Shown one piece after another: positions 33,225 to 41,325 of a DNA stretch of 64,000 nt (the first letter of the stretch is position 1; each line of letters opens with the position of its first letter). The stretch comes from Fibrobacter succinogenes (GTDB taxonomy: Bacteria; Fibrobacterota; Fibrobacteria; Fibrobacterales; Fibrobacteraceae): positions 1 through 64,000 of the forward strand of contig CACVQR010000004.1 in the NCBI GenBank assembly GCA_902756345.1, in the 5' to 3' direction. Under the pieces are notes generated by a model. It saw nothing but the letters and a program-made list of their open reading frames with translations, was not told the DNA's origin and ran no database searches. The position numbers were made by a program, and so were the translations under genes.

Positions 33225-34771
33225 TTCACTGTATAAATCGTCAGGGTCTTGCTGTATTCATAGCCGACGACAAGTAATGCTTGGCCTTTCATCGGGCTAT
33301 TTTCAGCAGGAATGAAGAGAATTCCTTCGGGGCCGCGATCTAGCGGATCCAAATAGTAATCCACCAGCTTAGGCGCTTCCGGGTCCGTAATATCGAACAC
33401 CGCCACACCGCTCGTACGTTCCAAGCCTACAAAAGCGTAGCGACGTCTATCGACCTCACCCACGGTCACATTCTCGGGTTCGCAACCCTTATCCGAGCTG
33501 CGCTTGTCCATCTTCGCCTTGCCTTTCTTGGAATTCCAGTTAAAGTATTCCGGCGCAATTTTTGCCAAAACTCGTTCAAACATTTCTCCGGAATCCCAGA
33601 GCAGTTTTCCCGTTTCGCCGTCAAAAATGCTCACGGAGCGAGAACCGAACGTATAGGCGTAAGGACACTTGCCGTTATGGGTGCGGTACTTACCCTCATC
33701 GCAACGCTCCAGCGCGCTGACAGAAAGATCCTTCAAGTCTGTCGTTATCTTTTCCGTAAACACGGTTTCATCCAAACGGCCCTGTGCCACAAGTTCCTGC
33801 ACGCTCGTTACATCGGTCCATGCCTTGTAATCATTTACAGGAGCACCTTCGTTTGCCGTCAGCACAAAGTGTCTGTCGCCTGCCGTAAAAGCGGCAATGC
33901 CATCAGGCTGGCGAAGTCCACGCAGCGGGTAATAATTCTTGATATCAATCTTTCCGTCGCTCACGGCATCGATTGCAAAACCATTTCTGGAATGGTCTAC
34001 AAAACCCAACGGGAAAACCTTCTTGATTTTCTTGGCCGGCACATCGATGATCGCCATGGCGTTATTTTCTTGCAGGCTCACCCACGCCAGCTTGGAATCG
34101 TCAGAAACCGTAATGTATTCCGGTTCCAGTGATTTCAAAAAGCCCTGATTTCCAGGAGCACGTACGCCAGCATTCTTAAGTCTATTCGTGTCGAGATGAT
34201 CAAATCCGGCCACAGCAAATTCCGCAGTTTTCCACGATTCGGCGTCCGCCTTAGCAACTGTCAAGAATCCAATACCGCCATCAGGGTCTACCGCAAAATC
34301 CGTACTCGGCGAGCCTTCGCAGGCCACCAGCAAGTTCTTGCCATCGGGCGTAAACTTGATCATGTCCGGCTGGCTGCAGACCGTATACAATCCAAGCACT
34401 TCGAGATTGTCCGTGTAACGCATCACCTGTACCTGGCCATTGCGCCATTCTTCGACTTCAAGCATACTGACCGCGACCAAGTCTCCATGAACCGTCACGC
34501 TAGAGGCATTACCCGGAATCTGTACTTCAGAAATCTTTTTGGCTTCGCTCGGGTTGCTCAAGTCCACCACTTCGACGACATTAGCATCACCTACGACAAA
34601 CAGTTTTTTCTTGGCAGGCATATAAGCCGAAATTTCTGCCGTAGACATTTTAGTCGTCGAAAGCGGTTTAAGCGTATGCCCCCACTGGAACGGTCCGGCA
34701 GGCACTGCATTTTTAGCAAAACAAAAGCCTGCGCACAAAAGCAGGCTTGCACTCAAAAGAATCTTATTCAT
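33221..34771 (-). CDS. Secreted beta-propeller protein, choice-of-anchor I type
   Basis: 516 residues with a signal peptide (about 1-19). WD/YVTN-like strand repeats run throughout ('KKLFVVGDANVVEVVDLSNPSEAKKI', 'DNLEVLGLYTVCSQPDMIKFTPDGKNLLVACEGSPS', 'EPEYITVSDDSKLAWVSLQENNAMAIIDV', 'FVGLERTSGVAVFDITDPEAPKLVDYYL', 'GPEGILFIPAENSPMKGQALLVVGYEYSKTLTIY'). This is the choice-of-anchor I / alkaline-phosphatase-like propeller family; catalytic activity is unproven. Located in the periplasm or outside. No C-terminal anchor is visible. The stop lies in a heptamer unit. Confidence 0.8.
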   Translation of the reverse strand: MNKILLSASLLLCAGFCFAKNAVPAGPFQWGHTLKPLSTTKMSTAEISAYMPAKKKLFVVGDANVVEVVDLSNPSEAKKISEVQIPGNASSVTVHGDLVAVSMLEVEEWRNGQVQVMRYTDNLEVLGLYTVCSQPDMIKFTPDGKNLLVACEGSPSTDFAVDPDGGIGFLTVAKADAESWKTAEFAVAGFDHLDTNRLKNAGVRAPGNQGFLKSLEPEYITVSDDSKLAWVSLQENNAMAIIDVPAKKIKKVFPLGFVDHSRNGFAIDAVSDGKIDIKNYYPLRGLRQPDGIAAFTAGDRHFVLTANEGAPVNDYKAWTDVTSVQELVAQGRLDETVFTEKITTDLKDLSVSALERCDEGKYRTHNGKCPYAYTFGSRSVSIFDGETGKLLWDSGEMFERVLAKIAPEYFNWNSKKGKAKMDKRSSDKGCEPENVTVGEVDRRRYAFVGLERTSGVAVFDITDPEAPKLVDYYLDPLDRGPEGILFIPAENSPMKGQALLVVGYEYSKTLTIYTVK

Positions 34772-34793
34772 TCACTCCTCAACACAAATCCAA

Positions 34794-35213
34794 TTATTTC
34801 ATGATCAGCCACATGATCAGCAGGCCGATACCGACACCGCCCAAGAACGAAGACGAAGCCGCCATGGCAGCGGACCTACGATCCTCCTGCTCCTTTTCTT
34901 GCTTCTTTTCATTCATGCCAATCGAGGTGACAAGCATTTGGGCACAAGTTTCATTATCTTTCTTGACGGTATTGTAGCTCTTTTCCCAATTTTCGCTTTT
35001 GGCTTTTTCCGATTCGATGACAGAACGCAAGGAATCTTTTTCAAGCGTACAGGCATCTCCCTGCACCTGCATCACGCTGTCGCGCACTGCAAGTTCCTGT
35101 TTCAATTCGGTTTCTGCAGTCGATGTCTGAGAAGCTACGGCAGGTTCTTCGGCTAGTGCCATTGAACCACAGAACAAAAAGGTAATCGCAAGAATTTTAA
35201 TCAAACGCATCAT
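34794..35213 (-). CDS. Signal-peptide, coiled-coil, C-terminal TM protein of unknown function
   Basis: About 139 residues from the ATG at 35213 (a second ATG follows at 35210). A signal peptide (to ALA-EE), a charged coiled coil (about 30-100, 'TAETELKQELAVRDSVMQ' through 'EKAKSENWEKSYNTVKKD') and a C-terminal hydrophobic helix ('FLGGVGIGLLIMWLIM'). Not recognised. TATATTTA ends 4 nt before the ATG; no Shine-Dalgarno, so probably leaderless. It ends 22 nt upstream of the beta-propeller gene's start, on the same strand, so the two may be cotranscribed. Confidence 0.65.
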   Translation of the reverse strand: MMRLIKILAITFLFCGSMALAEEPAVASQTSTAETELKQELAVRDSVMQVQGDACTLEKDSLRSVIESEKAKSENWEKSYNTVKKDNETCAQMLVTSIGMNEKKQEKEQEDRRSAAMAASSSFLGGVGIGLLIMWLIMK

Positions 35214-35217
35214 GCCG

Positions 35218-35225
35218 TAAATATA
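35218..35225 (-). promoter_or_regulatory. -7-like box TATATTTA, 4 nt before a start codon
   Basis: Minus strand; CGGC separates it from the ATG at 35213. Confidence 0.45.
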
Positions 35226-35229
35226 CAAA

Positions 35230-35265
35230 AAAAAGACAAGTTCCCGGCAAACGCAGCCGGGAACT
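35230..35265 (-). terminator. Rho-independent terminator of the gene at 35297-36304
   Basis: AGTTCCCGGC (35239-35248) pairs with GCCGGGAACT (35256-35265). On the minus strand it is followed by TGTCTTTTTTTT. Confidence 0.85.
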
Positions 35266-35296
35266 CGCCGTAAAAGAATTTTACGCGATCAAAATC

Positions 35297-36304
35297 TTAC
35301 GGCAATTCAACTTGCTTTTTCCAGCGGCCGTCAAAGCCCTTCACGTAATACACGCCTGGTACAAGCGCTTCACCTGCCTTAACTACGGAACCGTCGAGCC
35401 TGCGGATCGCTCGGGCCGCGCCGAATGCGCGAGGAGTTGCCTGCAAGCGGCCAATCGCTGTCGACGATTCCGAAGATGCCGGCTCCACAGAGGAACTGGA
35501 TTCAACAGAGGAACTCGACACCACACTGCTAGACGACTCCGCCACAGAAGAAGAACTGTTCACCGCTTTTTTATTCGGGTCAGTCAAGACCGAGCGTAAA
35601 ACCTGAACCTGTATTTTAGAAAGTGTATCTGGAATTTCCGTCCTTTTATTTAAAGAAGCAAGCGCGGCAGCAACGGCTTCCGCAGAATCAAGCCTGAATG
35701 CCGAGCCAGAATAGAGCGTAGCGCCCCCATCGCTTTTTTTCACTCTAGCCAAAGCAATGGCCTGCCATGAATCAAAAGCGAACTCAAAGGTTCTAGACAC
35801 CATCAAGTCTTCAGCCGAGAAAGAAAGCTCCTCGGAATTGACGCCACCCTTTTTTACCACCAGGACATTATTCGAATTGGTTGAATCAAAGCCGGGAATA
35901 TTATAGAGGTTGACATCTATAATCCATGAGCCGTAATCGTCATTTTCATCGTTCAGAGTCCATTTTTTGCCATTCTGGTCCCATTCCCCATACTTGAAAA
36001 GATTATAATTGCTAGTTACGCAGCCTGCATTGATAGAATAGGGAATTCTAAGACTGATTTTCTGCATGATCGGCGTGATAGAACCATAATCTTCATGCAG
36101 ATTCACCTTAACGGAATCAGTCTTCTTCAAATCACGGGAACCATACCAAAGGGTTTCCTCAACGCGATTCAGCTTGAGTTCCACCTTCGGAGTCGCCGAA
36201 TTGGACAACGTATCGCAAATATTGCGAATATAGGTTTCCGTCTCTTCCTGGGCAAAAGAGAACGCAAAGGCTGTAAGGCCGGCTAGGCATACTTTCTTAA
36301 ACAT
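35297..36304 (-). CDS. Secreted protein with Ser-rich linker and C-terminal sorting-like domain
   Basis: 335 residues: a signal peptide (about 1-18), a beta-rich globular domain (20-235, not recognised), a Ser/Val linker ('SSSSVAESSSSVVSSSSVESSSS' region, about 252-280) and a C-terminal module 'RRLDGSVVKAGEALVPGVYYVKGFDGRWKKQVELP'. That tail resembles Por/T9SS type A sorting domains ('L.PGvYfvk') and is basic. Probably secreted or surface-attached. RBS TAGGAG and a TATATTTA box precede it; a terminator follows, so it is a single-gene unit. Confidence 0.7.
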   Translation of the reverse strand: MFKKVCLAGLTAFAFSFAQEETETYIRNICDTLSNSATPKVELKLNRVEETLWYGSRDLKKTDSVKVNLHEDYGSITPIMQKISLRIPYSINAGCVTSNYNLFKYGEWDQNGKKWTLNDENDDYGSWIIDVNLYNIPGFDSTNSNNVLVVKKGGVNSEELSFSAEDLMVSRTFEFAFDSWQAIALARVKKSDGGATLYSGSAFRLDSAEAVAAALASLNKRTEIPDTLSKIQVQVLRSVLTDPNKKAVNSSSSVAESSSSVVSSSSVESSSSVEPASSESSTAIGRLQATPRAFGAARAIRRLDGSVVKAGEALVPGVYYVKGFDGRWKKQVELP

Positions 36305-36320
36305 AATATTCTCCTAGCCT

Positions 36321-36328
36321 TAAATATA
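36321..36328 (-). promoter_or_regulatory. -7-like promoter box TATATTTA
   Basis: Minus strand, 16 nt before the ATG at 36304, leaving just enough room for TAGGAG. Confidence 0.4.
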
Positions 36329-36337
36329 TACAAAAAT

Positions 36338-37300
36338 TTACGAAAGCGTAGCTAAAATTCGCTTCCAGCCGTCTTCCGGAATCTGGGCACCCATCACCTG
36401 GACCACTTCGTTACTCACGACGCTGCCCAAATTGCCCGATTTTTCCATATCCCAGCCGTTCATGTAGCCATAAAGGAATCCCGATGCCCACAAGTCGCCG
36501 GCACCGGTGGTATCGATAGCCTTGGCAGGGCCCGCCTGCACATGCACCACCTTGCCATCTTTGGCAATCAAGGCGCCGCGCTTGCCGATTTTCACCACGG
36601 CAACTTTCGCCTTCTTGGCAAGCACATCGAGAGCTGCTTCTTCCTTGACTCCCGCATAGGCGTAAGCTTCGTCTTCGTTTGCGATGATGATATCGATCAT
36701 TTTTTCAGCAAAGAGTTCGTCAAAGAGCTTGCGGCAGGCCTCCACCACGCCAAAGCTGCTAAAGTCGAGAGCGGTTTCGACACCCAGGCTACGGGCCAAA
36801 GTAAAGGACTTCTTGAAGCAGTCGGCATTAAAGGCGCGGTAGCCTTCGGCATACAGCAGGCCTACGCCATCGTAAAGAGCCGGTACAAAGTCGTCGCTGG
36901 ACAGGAAATCGGAGGCGCCCAGGTAAGTCCACATGGAGCGCTGCGCATCGGGCGTCACGGCGCTAAAGACGCAACCGGTAGCGGCATCGGAAAGACCGAG
37001 CTTCGATTCCACGCCGTTATCTTGCAAATGCTTCTTGAAAATGTTGCCGAGTTCGTCGTTGCCAATCTTCGAGATAAAGGCAGCCTTGCCTCCCAGGCGA
37101 GAAAGACCGACCATGGTATTGCAGGTAGAACCACCCGGCACGCGCAGCGGATTCTGGAGGGCACCCAGGAACTTTTCCATCTGGGGCCAATCCACCATGT
37201 TCATGCCACCCTTCTGTACGCCCTGGGCCGCAATCCAAGCGTCATCCACATTGGCCAAAATATCAACGAGGGCTGCGCCCATACCTAAAACTTTCTTCAC
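36338..37300 (-). CDS. PfkB-family carbohydrate or nucleoside kinase, adenosine-kinase-like
   Basis: 320 residues, GTG start with GGAGG 7 nt upstream; the GTG overlaps the rhomboid stop (TAGTG). Seen: 'GGMNMVDWPQMEKFL', 'VPGGSTCNTMVGLSRLGGKAAFISKIGNDELG' (PfkB signature 1 region) and 'AIDTTGAGDLWASGFLYG' (signature 2 with the catalytic Asp in GAGD). The overall layout is nearer to adenosine/sugar kinases of the COG0524 group than to phosphofructokinase. The substrate is uncertain. Co-transcribed with rhomboid. Confidence 0.85.
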   Translation of the reverse strand: MKKVLGMGAALVDILANVDDAWIAAQGVQKGGMNMVDWPQMEKFLGALQNPLRVPGGSTCNTMVGLSRLGGKAAFISKIGNDELGNIFKKHLQDNGVESKLGLSDAATGCVFSAVTPDAQRSMWTYLGASDFLSSDDFVPALYDGVGLLYAEGYRAFNADCFKKSFTLARSLGVETALDFSSFGVVEACRKLFDELFAEKMIDIIIANEDEAYAYAGVKEEAALDVLAKKAKVAVVKIGKRGALIAKDGKVVHVQAGPAKAIDTTGAGDLWASGFLYGYMNGWDMEKSGNLGSVVSNEVVQVMGAQIPEDGWKRILATLS

Positions 37301-38190
37301 TAGAAACCTCCTCTACGGCGGCGCAACTTTTCGCTCGCCTGTAGTAAGAATTGACGTTCAGACTCGTTCAGCGAATTGATTCCCTCGCGATTGACTTTCT
37401 TGAGGATTTCGTCCATCCGCTTGTTTTCGTCCACATAAAAAACTTCACCCTCGATGGCATCGGAATCCTCGCTAGACTTTTCGCCGGATTCGCTTTCGGA
37501 TCGGCCGCCACGGTGCACTTTGAACTTGGGACCGCGGAATTTTGCGAAAGCCTTGCCAAGGTTACCAAAACCGCGTTCATAAAAGTGCATGTAAAGGAAT
37601 CCGCCTACGACACCGCCCAAGTGGGCCAAGTGCGCAATGCCATCTCCCGAATGCGCCATGAACACGTCGACTGCCACCATGAACCACATGGCATACTTGA
37701 TTCGCATCGGGAAAAAGAAGAACATCAAAAGCATGCGGTTCGGGAAGAACTTGTAATACGCCACAAAGATACCCATGAGGGCTCCCGAAGCGCCGATAAT
37801 CGGGGCATTCGTCATACCGAGCCAGAACATGACCAGGCTAAAGACCGCCGCAAAAATTCCGCAGAAGAAATACATTCCCGTAAAATGCTTGGCGCCCATC
37901 ATGTCGGCGACTTCGCTACCGAACATCCAGAGCATGAGCATGTTGAACAAGAAATGCCAAAAATCCACATGCACGAACATGTAGGTCACAAAGCGCCAAG
38001 CCTGCTCCGGTGCAAACGGCCAGAAGGCTCCAAAGTAAGCGATGTATTCGGCAAGGCTGCCATACCCGAGCCCCGGTAAATTCAAATGTAGTCCAAGAAT
38101 CTTGCCACCTACAAAAGCAAGTCCAAAGACAACCGCATTTATAATCAGCAGAACTCGCAGAACTTTGGGTAAAAATCTAAAAGGTCTCAT
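37300..38190 (-). CDS. Rhomboid-family intramembrane serine protease
   Basis: 296 residues with six or seven transmembrane helices. 'FLFNMLMLWMFGSEV' has the conserved HxxxN-type helix, 'IIGASGALMGIFVAYY' the catalytic Ser (GxSG, about residue 155) and 'HLAHLGGVVGGFLY' the catalytic His (about 205). A cytoplasmic charged tail (about 225-296) follows. It cleaves membrane proteins within the bilayer; its substrate here is unknown. The region before the ATG is entirely heptamer repeat (ACTAACC next to ATG) with no Shine-Dalgarno; translation may depend on coupling to coaD upstream. Confidence 0.9.
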   Translation of the reverse strand: MRPFRFLPKVLRVLLIINAVVFGLAFVGGKILGLHLNLPGLGYGSLAEYIAYFGAFWPFAPEQAWRFVTYMFVHVDFWHFLFNMLMLWMFGSEVADMMGAKHFTGMYFFCGIFAAVFSLVMFWLGMTNAPIIGASGALMGIFVAYYKFFPNRMLLMFFFFPMRIKYAMWFMVAVDVFMAHSGDGIAHLAHLGGVVGGFLYMHFYERGFGNLGKAFAKFRGPKFKVHRGGRSESESGEKSSEDSDAIEGEVFYVDENKRMDEILKKVNREGINSLNESERQFLLQASEKLRRRRGGF

Positions 38191-38239
38191 GGTTAGTAGG
38201 AAGTTGGAAGTAGACAGTGGTTAGTGGTTGGTGGTTAGT
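38191..38239. repeat. Heptamer array, GGTTAGT/AGGAAGT type (7 units)
   Basis: GGTTAGT, AGGAAGT, TGGAAGT, AGACAGT, GGTTAGT, GGTTGGT, GGTTAGT in perfect 7-bp phase. It begins at the base next to the rhomboid start codon and runs 19 bp into coaD, encoding its last residues LLTTNH and its TAA stop. Confidence 0.85.
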
Positions 38240-38721
38240 AAAGGTACAGTTTCAGCGGGAACGTATTTCGCAAGTTTTGCACAGCCCTGCTTTGTTTTGG
38301 CGATTCCCACCTTCAAGAGTTCTCGCACCACGGTGCTGGACACATTCAAATGTTCGGGAGCGCTCGACAAGAAGATTGTTTCGCATTCAGGGTAAAGCAC
38401 CTTATTGTTCCAAGCAACGGTCTGCTCATATTCCACATCGGCACTTCCGCGGATTCCCCGCACCAGGAACTTCGCTCCCACACACTGCATAAAATCAACC
38501 GTCAAGCCGTCAAAGCAATCCACCTTCACGTTCGGAATTCCCTTGACCGCCGTTTTGACAATTTCGACTCGAGCCGATTCGGTCAGCAAATATTTCTTGG
38601 AAGCATTCACCGCCAAAAGCACATAAAGTTCGTCAAACAGCGCCGCAGCGCGCTTTACGATATCGAGGTGACCCAGGGTGAACGGATCGAACGACCCTGC
38701 AAATACGGCGATTTTCTTCAT
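38221..38721 (-). CDS. coaD: Phosphopantetheine adenylyltransferase
   Basis: 166 residues; joins ATP and 4'-phosphopantetheine to dephospho-CoA in coenzyme A synthesis. Seen: 'GSFDPFTLGHLDIVKRA' with the TxGH motif, 'FLVRGIRGSADVEYE' and 'NVSSTVVREL' (ISSTxVR). The C-terminal residues (TTNH) come from a heptamer array, an example of a repeat shaping a protein end. TAAATTGT lies 4 nt before the ATG and there is no Shine-Dalgarno, so it may be leaderless. It heads a coaD-rhomboid-kinase group. Confidence 0.95.
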   Translation of the reverse strand: MKKIAVFAGSFDPFTLGHLDIVKRAAALFDELYVLLAVNASKKYLLTESARVEIVKTAVKGIPNVKVDCFDGLTVDFMQCVGAKFLVRGIRGSADVEYEQTVAWNNKVLYPECETIFLSSAPEHLNVSSTVVRELLKVGIAKTKQGCAKLAKYVPAETVPLLTTNH

Positions 38722-38725
38722 GACT

Positions 38726-38733
38726 ACAATTTA
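38726..38733 (-). promoter_or_regulatory. -7-like box TAAATTGT, 4 nt before a start codon
   Basis: Minus strand; a one-base departure from TAnnTTTG-like boxes. AGTC separates it from the coaD ATG. A heptamer array starts 3 bp upstream. Confidence 0.3.
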
Positions 38734-38736
38734 GAA

Positions 38737-38818
38737 AAGTAGGAAGTGAGAAGTAGGAAGTACGAAGTTATATTCAAGAAAAACTGTCTACTTCCTACCG
38801 TCTACAGTCTACTTTCTA
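38737..38818. repeat. Paired inverted heptamer arrays
   Basis: Five AAGTAGG-type units (38737-38771), a short spacer and five CTTCCTA/CTGTCTA-type units (38784-38818) in opposite orientation, so the two halves can pair into one long imperfect stem. The second half contains the rsmD stop codon (TAG, 38809-38811). Confidence 0.8.
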
Positions 38819-39357
38819 TAGATCACTAGCGAGGATTCGCCGTAGCGGCGGACTTGCACCATTCCCGTTTCGTCAGCTTCTTTCACCCAGGCTGGTAAAT
38901 TCCGGCTGGGGGCTTCGAACACGGCAACGCCACCCGGATTCAGCCAATCCCAATAGGGGCGCAGATCCGGGTAATCCATGTCCTTGAATGGAGGGTCGGC
39001 ATAAATCAAGTCAAAGCCTTCACTTGCGCAAAGAGATTCTTTATCAAGCGTCAAGGCATTTTTTTCTAACAAAGTAAGCTTAGATTCTAGGGACAGCGCC
39101 TTATAAGCCTGCAGCACCAGTCTCGCCTGAGCATGCGCCATTTCGACAGCCACCACACTTGCAGCACCACGGCTCAAAGCCTCGATTCCCATAATGCCGG
39201 TACCAGCGAACAAGTCGAGCACGCGAAATTTTTCAACACCCTGCAGAATGTTGAAGAGAGCTTCTCTTGTACGAGAAGCTGTAGGTCTTGTCTTGGAGGT
39301 ATCCGGGGACGGAACGTTCCTTCCCCGCATCAGTCCACCCGTAATGCGAATAGGCAT
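38809..39357 (-). CDS. rsmD: 16S rRNA (guanine(966)-N2)-methyltransferase
   Basis: 182 residues. 'RITGGLMRGRNVPSPDTSKTRPTASRTREALFNIL' is the RsmD N-terminal hallmark; 'VLDLFAGTGIMGIEALSRGAASVVAVE' binds SAM; 'DLIYADPPFKD' is the catalytic (D/N)PPF motif. Methylates G966 of 16S rRNA in the 30S subunit. The last codons (R-K-stop) are heptamer sequence. rsmD next to coaD is a common bacterial arrangement, but here 87 bp of repeat separates them. Confidence 0.95.
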   Translation of the reverse strand: MPIRITGGLMRGRNVPSPDTSKTRPTASRTREALFNILQGVEKFRVLDLFAGTGIMGIEALSRGAASVVAVEMAHAQARLVLQAYKALSLESKLTLLEKNALTLDKESLCASEGFDLIYADPPFKDMDYPDLRPYWDWLNPGGVAVFEAPSRNLPAWVKEADETGMVQVRRYGESSLVIYRK

Positions 39358-39363
39358 CTGGTA

Positions 39364-40377
39364 TTACTTTATCACAAGCATTTCAAAAAGGACTGTCGTG
39401 AACATATCCTTCTTGGCAAGTTTCATTTCGACATTGCGAATACCGATACGAGACGGCGAGTTCACAAACGCAGTGACAAAGCCGTTGAGTTCGGCAAAGT
39501 CCGCAGTCGTGGTAGCCTTAAGCGTATAGCGCTTGTACACACCAAATTCTTCAATCGCCGGTTTGTCAAGTCCGGAGAACTGCACCTTCTGGGTTGCCGC
39601 CAAAGCCTTCATGGACTTGATTTCGTTGTTCACTTCGGAAGACGGTACAAACGATGAAACTGCAGCCAGATTCACGTTGTTCACGTTGTACATACCGAAA
39701 GCGGTAATGTCGGTAGCCGGAGCGTTTTCGGGCAGAGGCGGAGTCCTGAAATCGGAACTGACCGCGCGCATACGATCGAGGAAAGCCTTCTGGGAATTCG
39801 GGTTACCGGCCACGCCGCGTACATAGAAGTAGTTCGGAGCCTGGTAAATACAATCCGAGAAACCCACGTCATCAGGTGTTGCCGTATTCAAGAATGCGAA
39901 GAACTGGCCGACAGAAGCCTTCTGGAACGAAAGCTTTTCCAGCGGCAAGTAGCTATTGTAATCCGAGCGTTTGTTGTTGAACAAGGCCTGCGGATTGATT
40001 TCGCCCACGACCTGCTTGACCGTCACATTGTCTCGCTGACGGATCATGGCGGCAGCGGCAGCAGCTTCGGCTTCAAGCGAACCACCGGCGGAGGTACGCT
40101 GTCCAGCACCGATAGCAAGAGCGGAACGGGTCGGGTCTTCGGCGCCAATCAAATCCAGATAAGGCGGCGGCAACAAGCCCTGCAACTGCTTGGGAACGCC
40201 CGCAACACTCAAGAAGCAGCTGAATGCAACAAACACAAACAGGGCGGCCACAAGAACCGTCAAAGCCTTCTTGCGAGACTTTTTCTGCAGTTCCTTGACG
40301 CTTGTCACGTTGACCGGAGCCACAGTTTCGACTTCGACCAAGCGCTCGGCAGCGTCAATCAAGTTCAAATGAATCAT
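39364..40377 (-). CDS. Inner-membrane type IV pilus assembly protein, PilN/PilO-like
   Basis: 337 residues from the ATG at 40377, which overlaps the pilM-like stop (ATGA) and has GGAGGG upstream. A short cytoplasmic N-terminus ('MIHLNLIDAAERLVEVE', in the position of the PilN segment that binds PilM), one TM helix (about 38-58), an Ala-rich segment ('GGSLEAEAAAAAAMIRQ', about 95-115) and a periplasmic ferredoxin-like part ending 'RIGIRNVEMKLAKKDMFTTVLFEMLV'. It may combine PilN and PilO roles, since no separate pilO or pilP is next to it. Assigned by context and layout rather than clear motifs. Confidence 0.6.
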   Translation of the reverse strand: MIHLNLIDAAERLVEVETVAPVNVTSVKELQKKSRKKALTVLVAALFVFVAFSCFLSVAGVPKQLQGLLPPPYLDLIGAEDPTRSALAIGAGQRTSAGGSLEAEAAAAAAMIRQRDNVTVKQVVGEINPQALFNNKRSDYNSYLPLEKLSFQKASVGQFFAFLNTATPDDVGFSDCIYQAPNYFYVRGVAGNPNSQKAFLDRMRAVSSDFRTPPLPENAPATDITAFGMYNVNNVNLAAVSSFVPSSEVNNEIKSMKALAATQKVQFSGLDKPAIEEFGVYKRYTLKATTTADFAELNGFVTAFVNSPSRIGIRNVEMKLAKKDMFTTVLFEMLVIK

Positions 40378-41288
40378 ACACCCTCCATCACATTCAAGGC
40401 AGCCCCGATTGCACCAGCGCAAGAAAGCACGGCGGCAGAATCTTCTTCTTCAATCGGGAGCCTCAAGTTAGAGAAAGAATCCATCAAAGAAAGCTGGTAT
40501 TCGGGCAACTTAGCACGGACGTCTTCCACGAACAGCAAATCGCTAGCCATTTCACCGCACAGACGGATTGACTTCGTCGAGACCGAGGCGTTTTCCTGTT
40601 GGGCAACCGCAATCTGTTCAGCAATTTCCCTAGCCAGAATCTGGTAAGCTTCTTCCTTGGTGTTGTTCACCAGCGAAAGAGTGGACACGCAGCGGAGCGC
40701 ATGCAGGTTGTCCTTAGTGAGCCAAAGGAGCGTCACACCGGCATAGTCAGCCTTGACTATACATGTCAGTTCGGACACATTTTCGGCATAATCCATCAGG
40801 TTCATGAGCGAGAGCACGTCCACATCCATGGCCTTAGGAGCTAAAGCCTTGTTACGGAAGCCTTTACGTAAATTATCGACCCATTGTTCACGGACAGCAA
40901 TCAGCATAATCGTGTATCCGAGTTCGGGGTCACCGCTCATGATTTTGTAATCAATTACATACGCATTGGATTCAGCGTTCGTAATCAGCGAAACATACCA
41001 CTTTACATAGTCGTCAACGTTCTTTGTGGCTTCAGCCGGGACAAAGATTTGGCGGATAATCGACCTAAATGCAGGAATTGCCACCGAAACGGCTTCGACA
41101 GATTCAATCTGGTTGAACTCCATCCATCCCTGGAGGACGGTTTCAAAAGTATAGACATCGTCAAGGGGGGCGGTTTCCGTATCGAGAACGGCCGTCTTCA
41201 GAACACGGCGTTCAGCCGCATCCACAAGGGCAACTTTCAGAGAAGCGTCCCCTGCTTCTATACCCATGTAAATCTTCGTATCACTCAT
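40374..41288 (-). CDS. PilM-like actin-fold protein of type IV pilus assembly
   Basis: 304 residues with an actin-like ATPase layout: 'MGIEAGDASLKVALVDAAERRVL' (phosphate 1 motif), 'VSVAIPAFRSIIRQIFVP', 'KAMDVDVLSLMNLMDY', 'CIVKADYAGVTLLWLTKDNLHALRCVSTL' and a late 'LCGEMASDLLF'. In known pili PilM is cytoplasmic and binds the N-terminus of PilN. It overlaps the downstream PilN/O-like gene by 4 nt. The usual Gly-rich adenosine motif is weak. Confidence 0.7.
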   Translation of the reverse strand: MSDTKIYMGIEAGDASLKVALVDAAERRVLKTAVLDTETAPLDDVYTFETVLQGWMEFNQIESVEAVSVAIPAFRSIIRQIFVPAEATKNVDDYVKWYVSLITNAESNAYVIDYKIMSGDPELGYTIMLIAVREQWVDNLRKGFRNKALAPKAMDVDVLSLMNLMDYAENVSELTCIVKADYAGVTLLWLTKDNLHALRCVSTLSLVNNTKEEAYQILAREIAEQIAVAQQENASVSTKSIRLCGEMASDLLFVEDVRAKLPEYQLSLMDSFSNLRLPIEEEDSAAVLSCAGAIGAALNVMEGV

Positions 41289-41325
41289 ATTATCAACGAC
41301 TTATGAAAAAAACTACACTCTAAAA

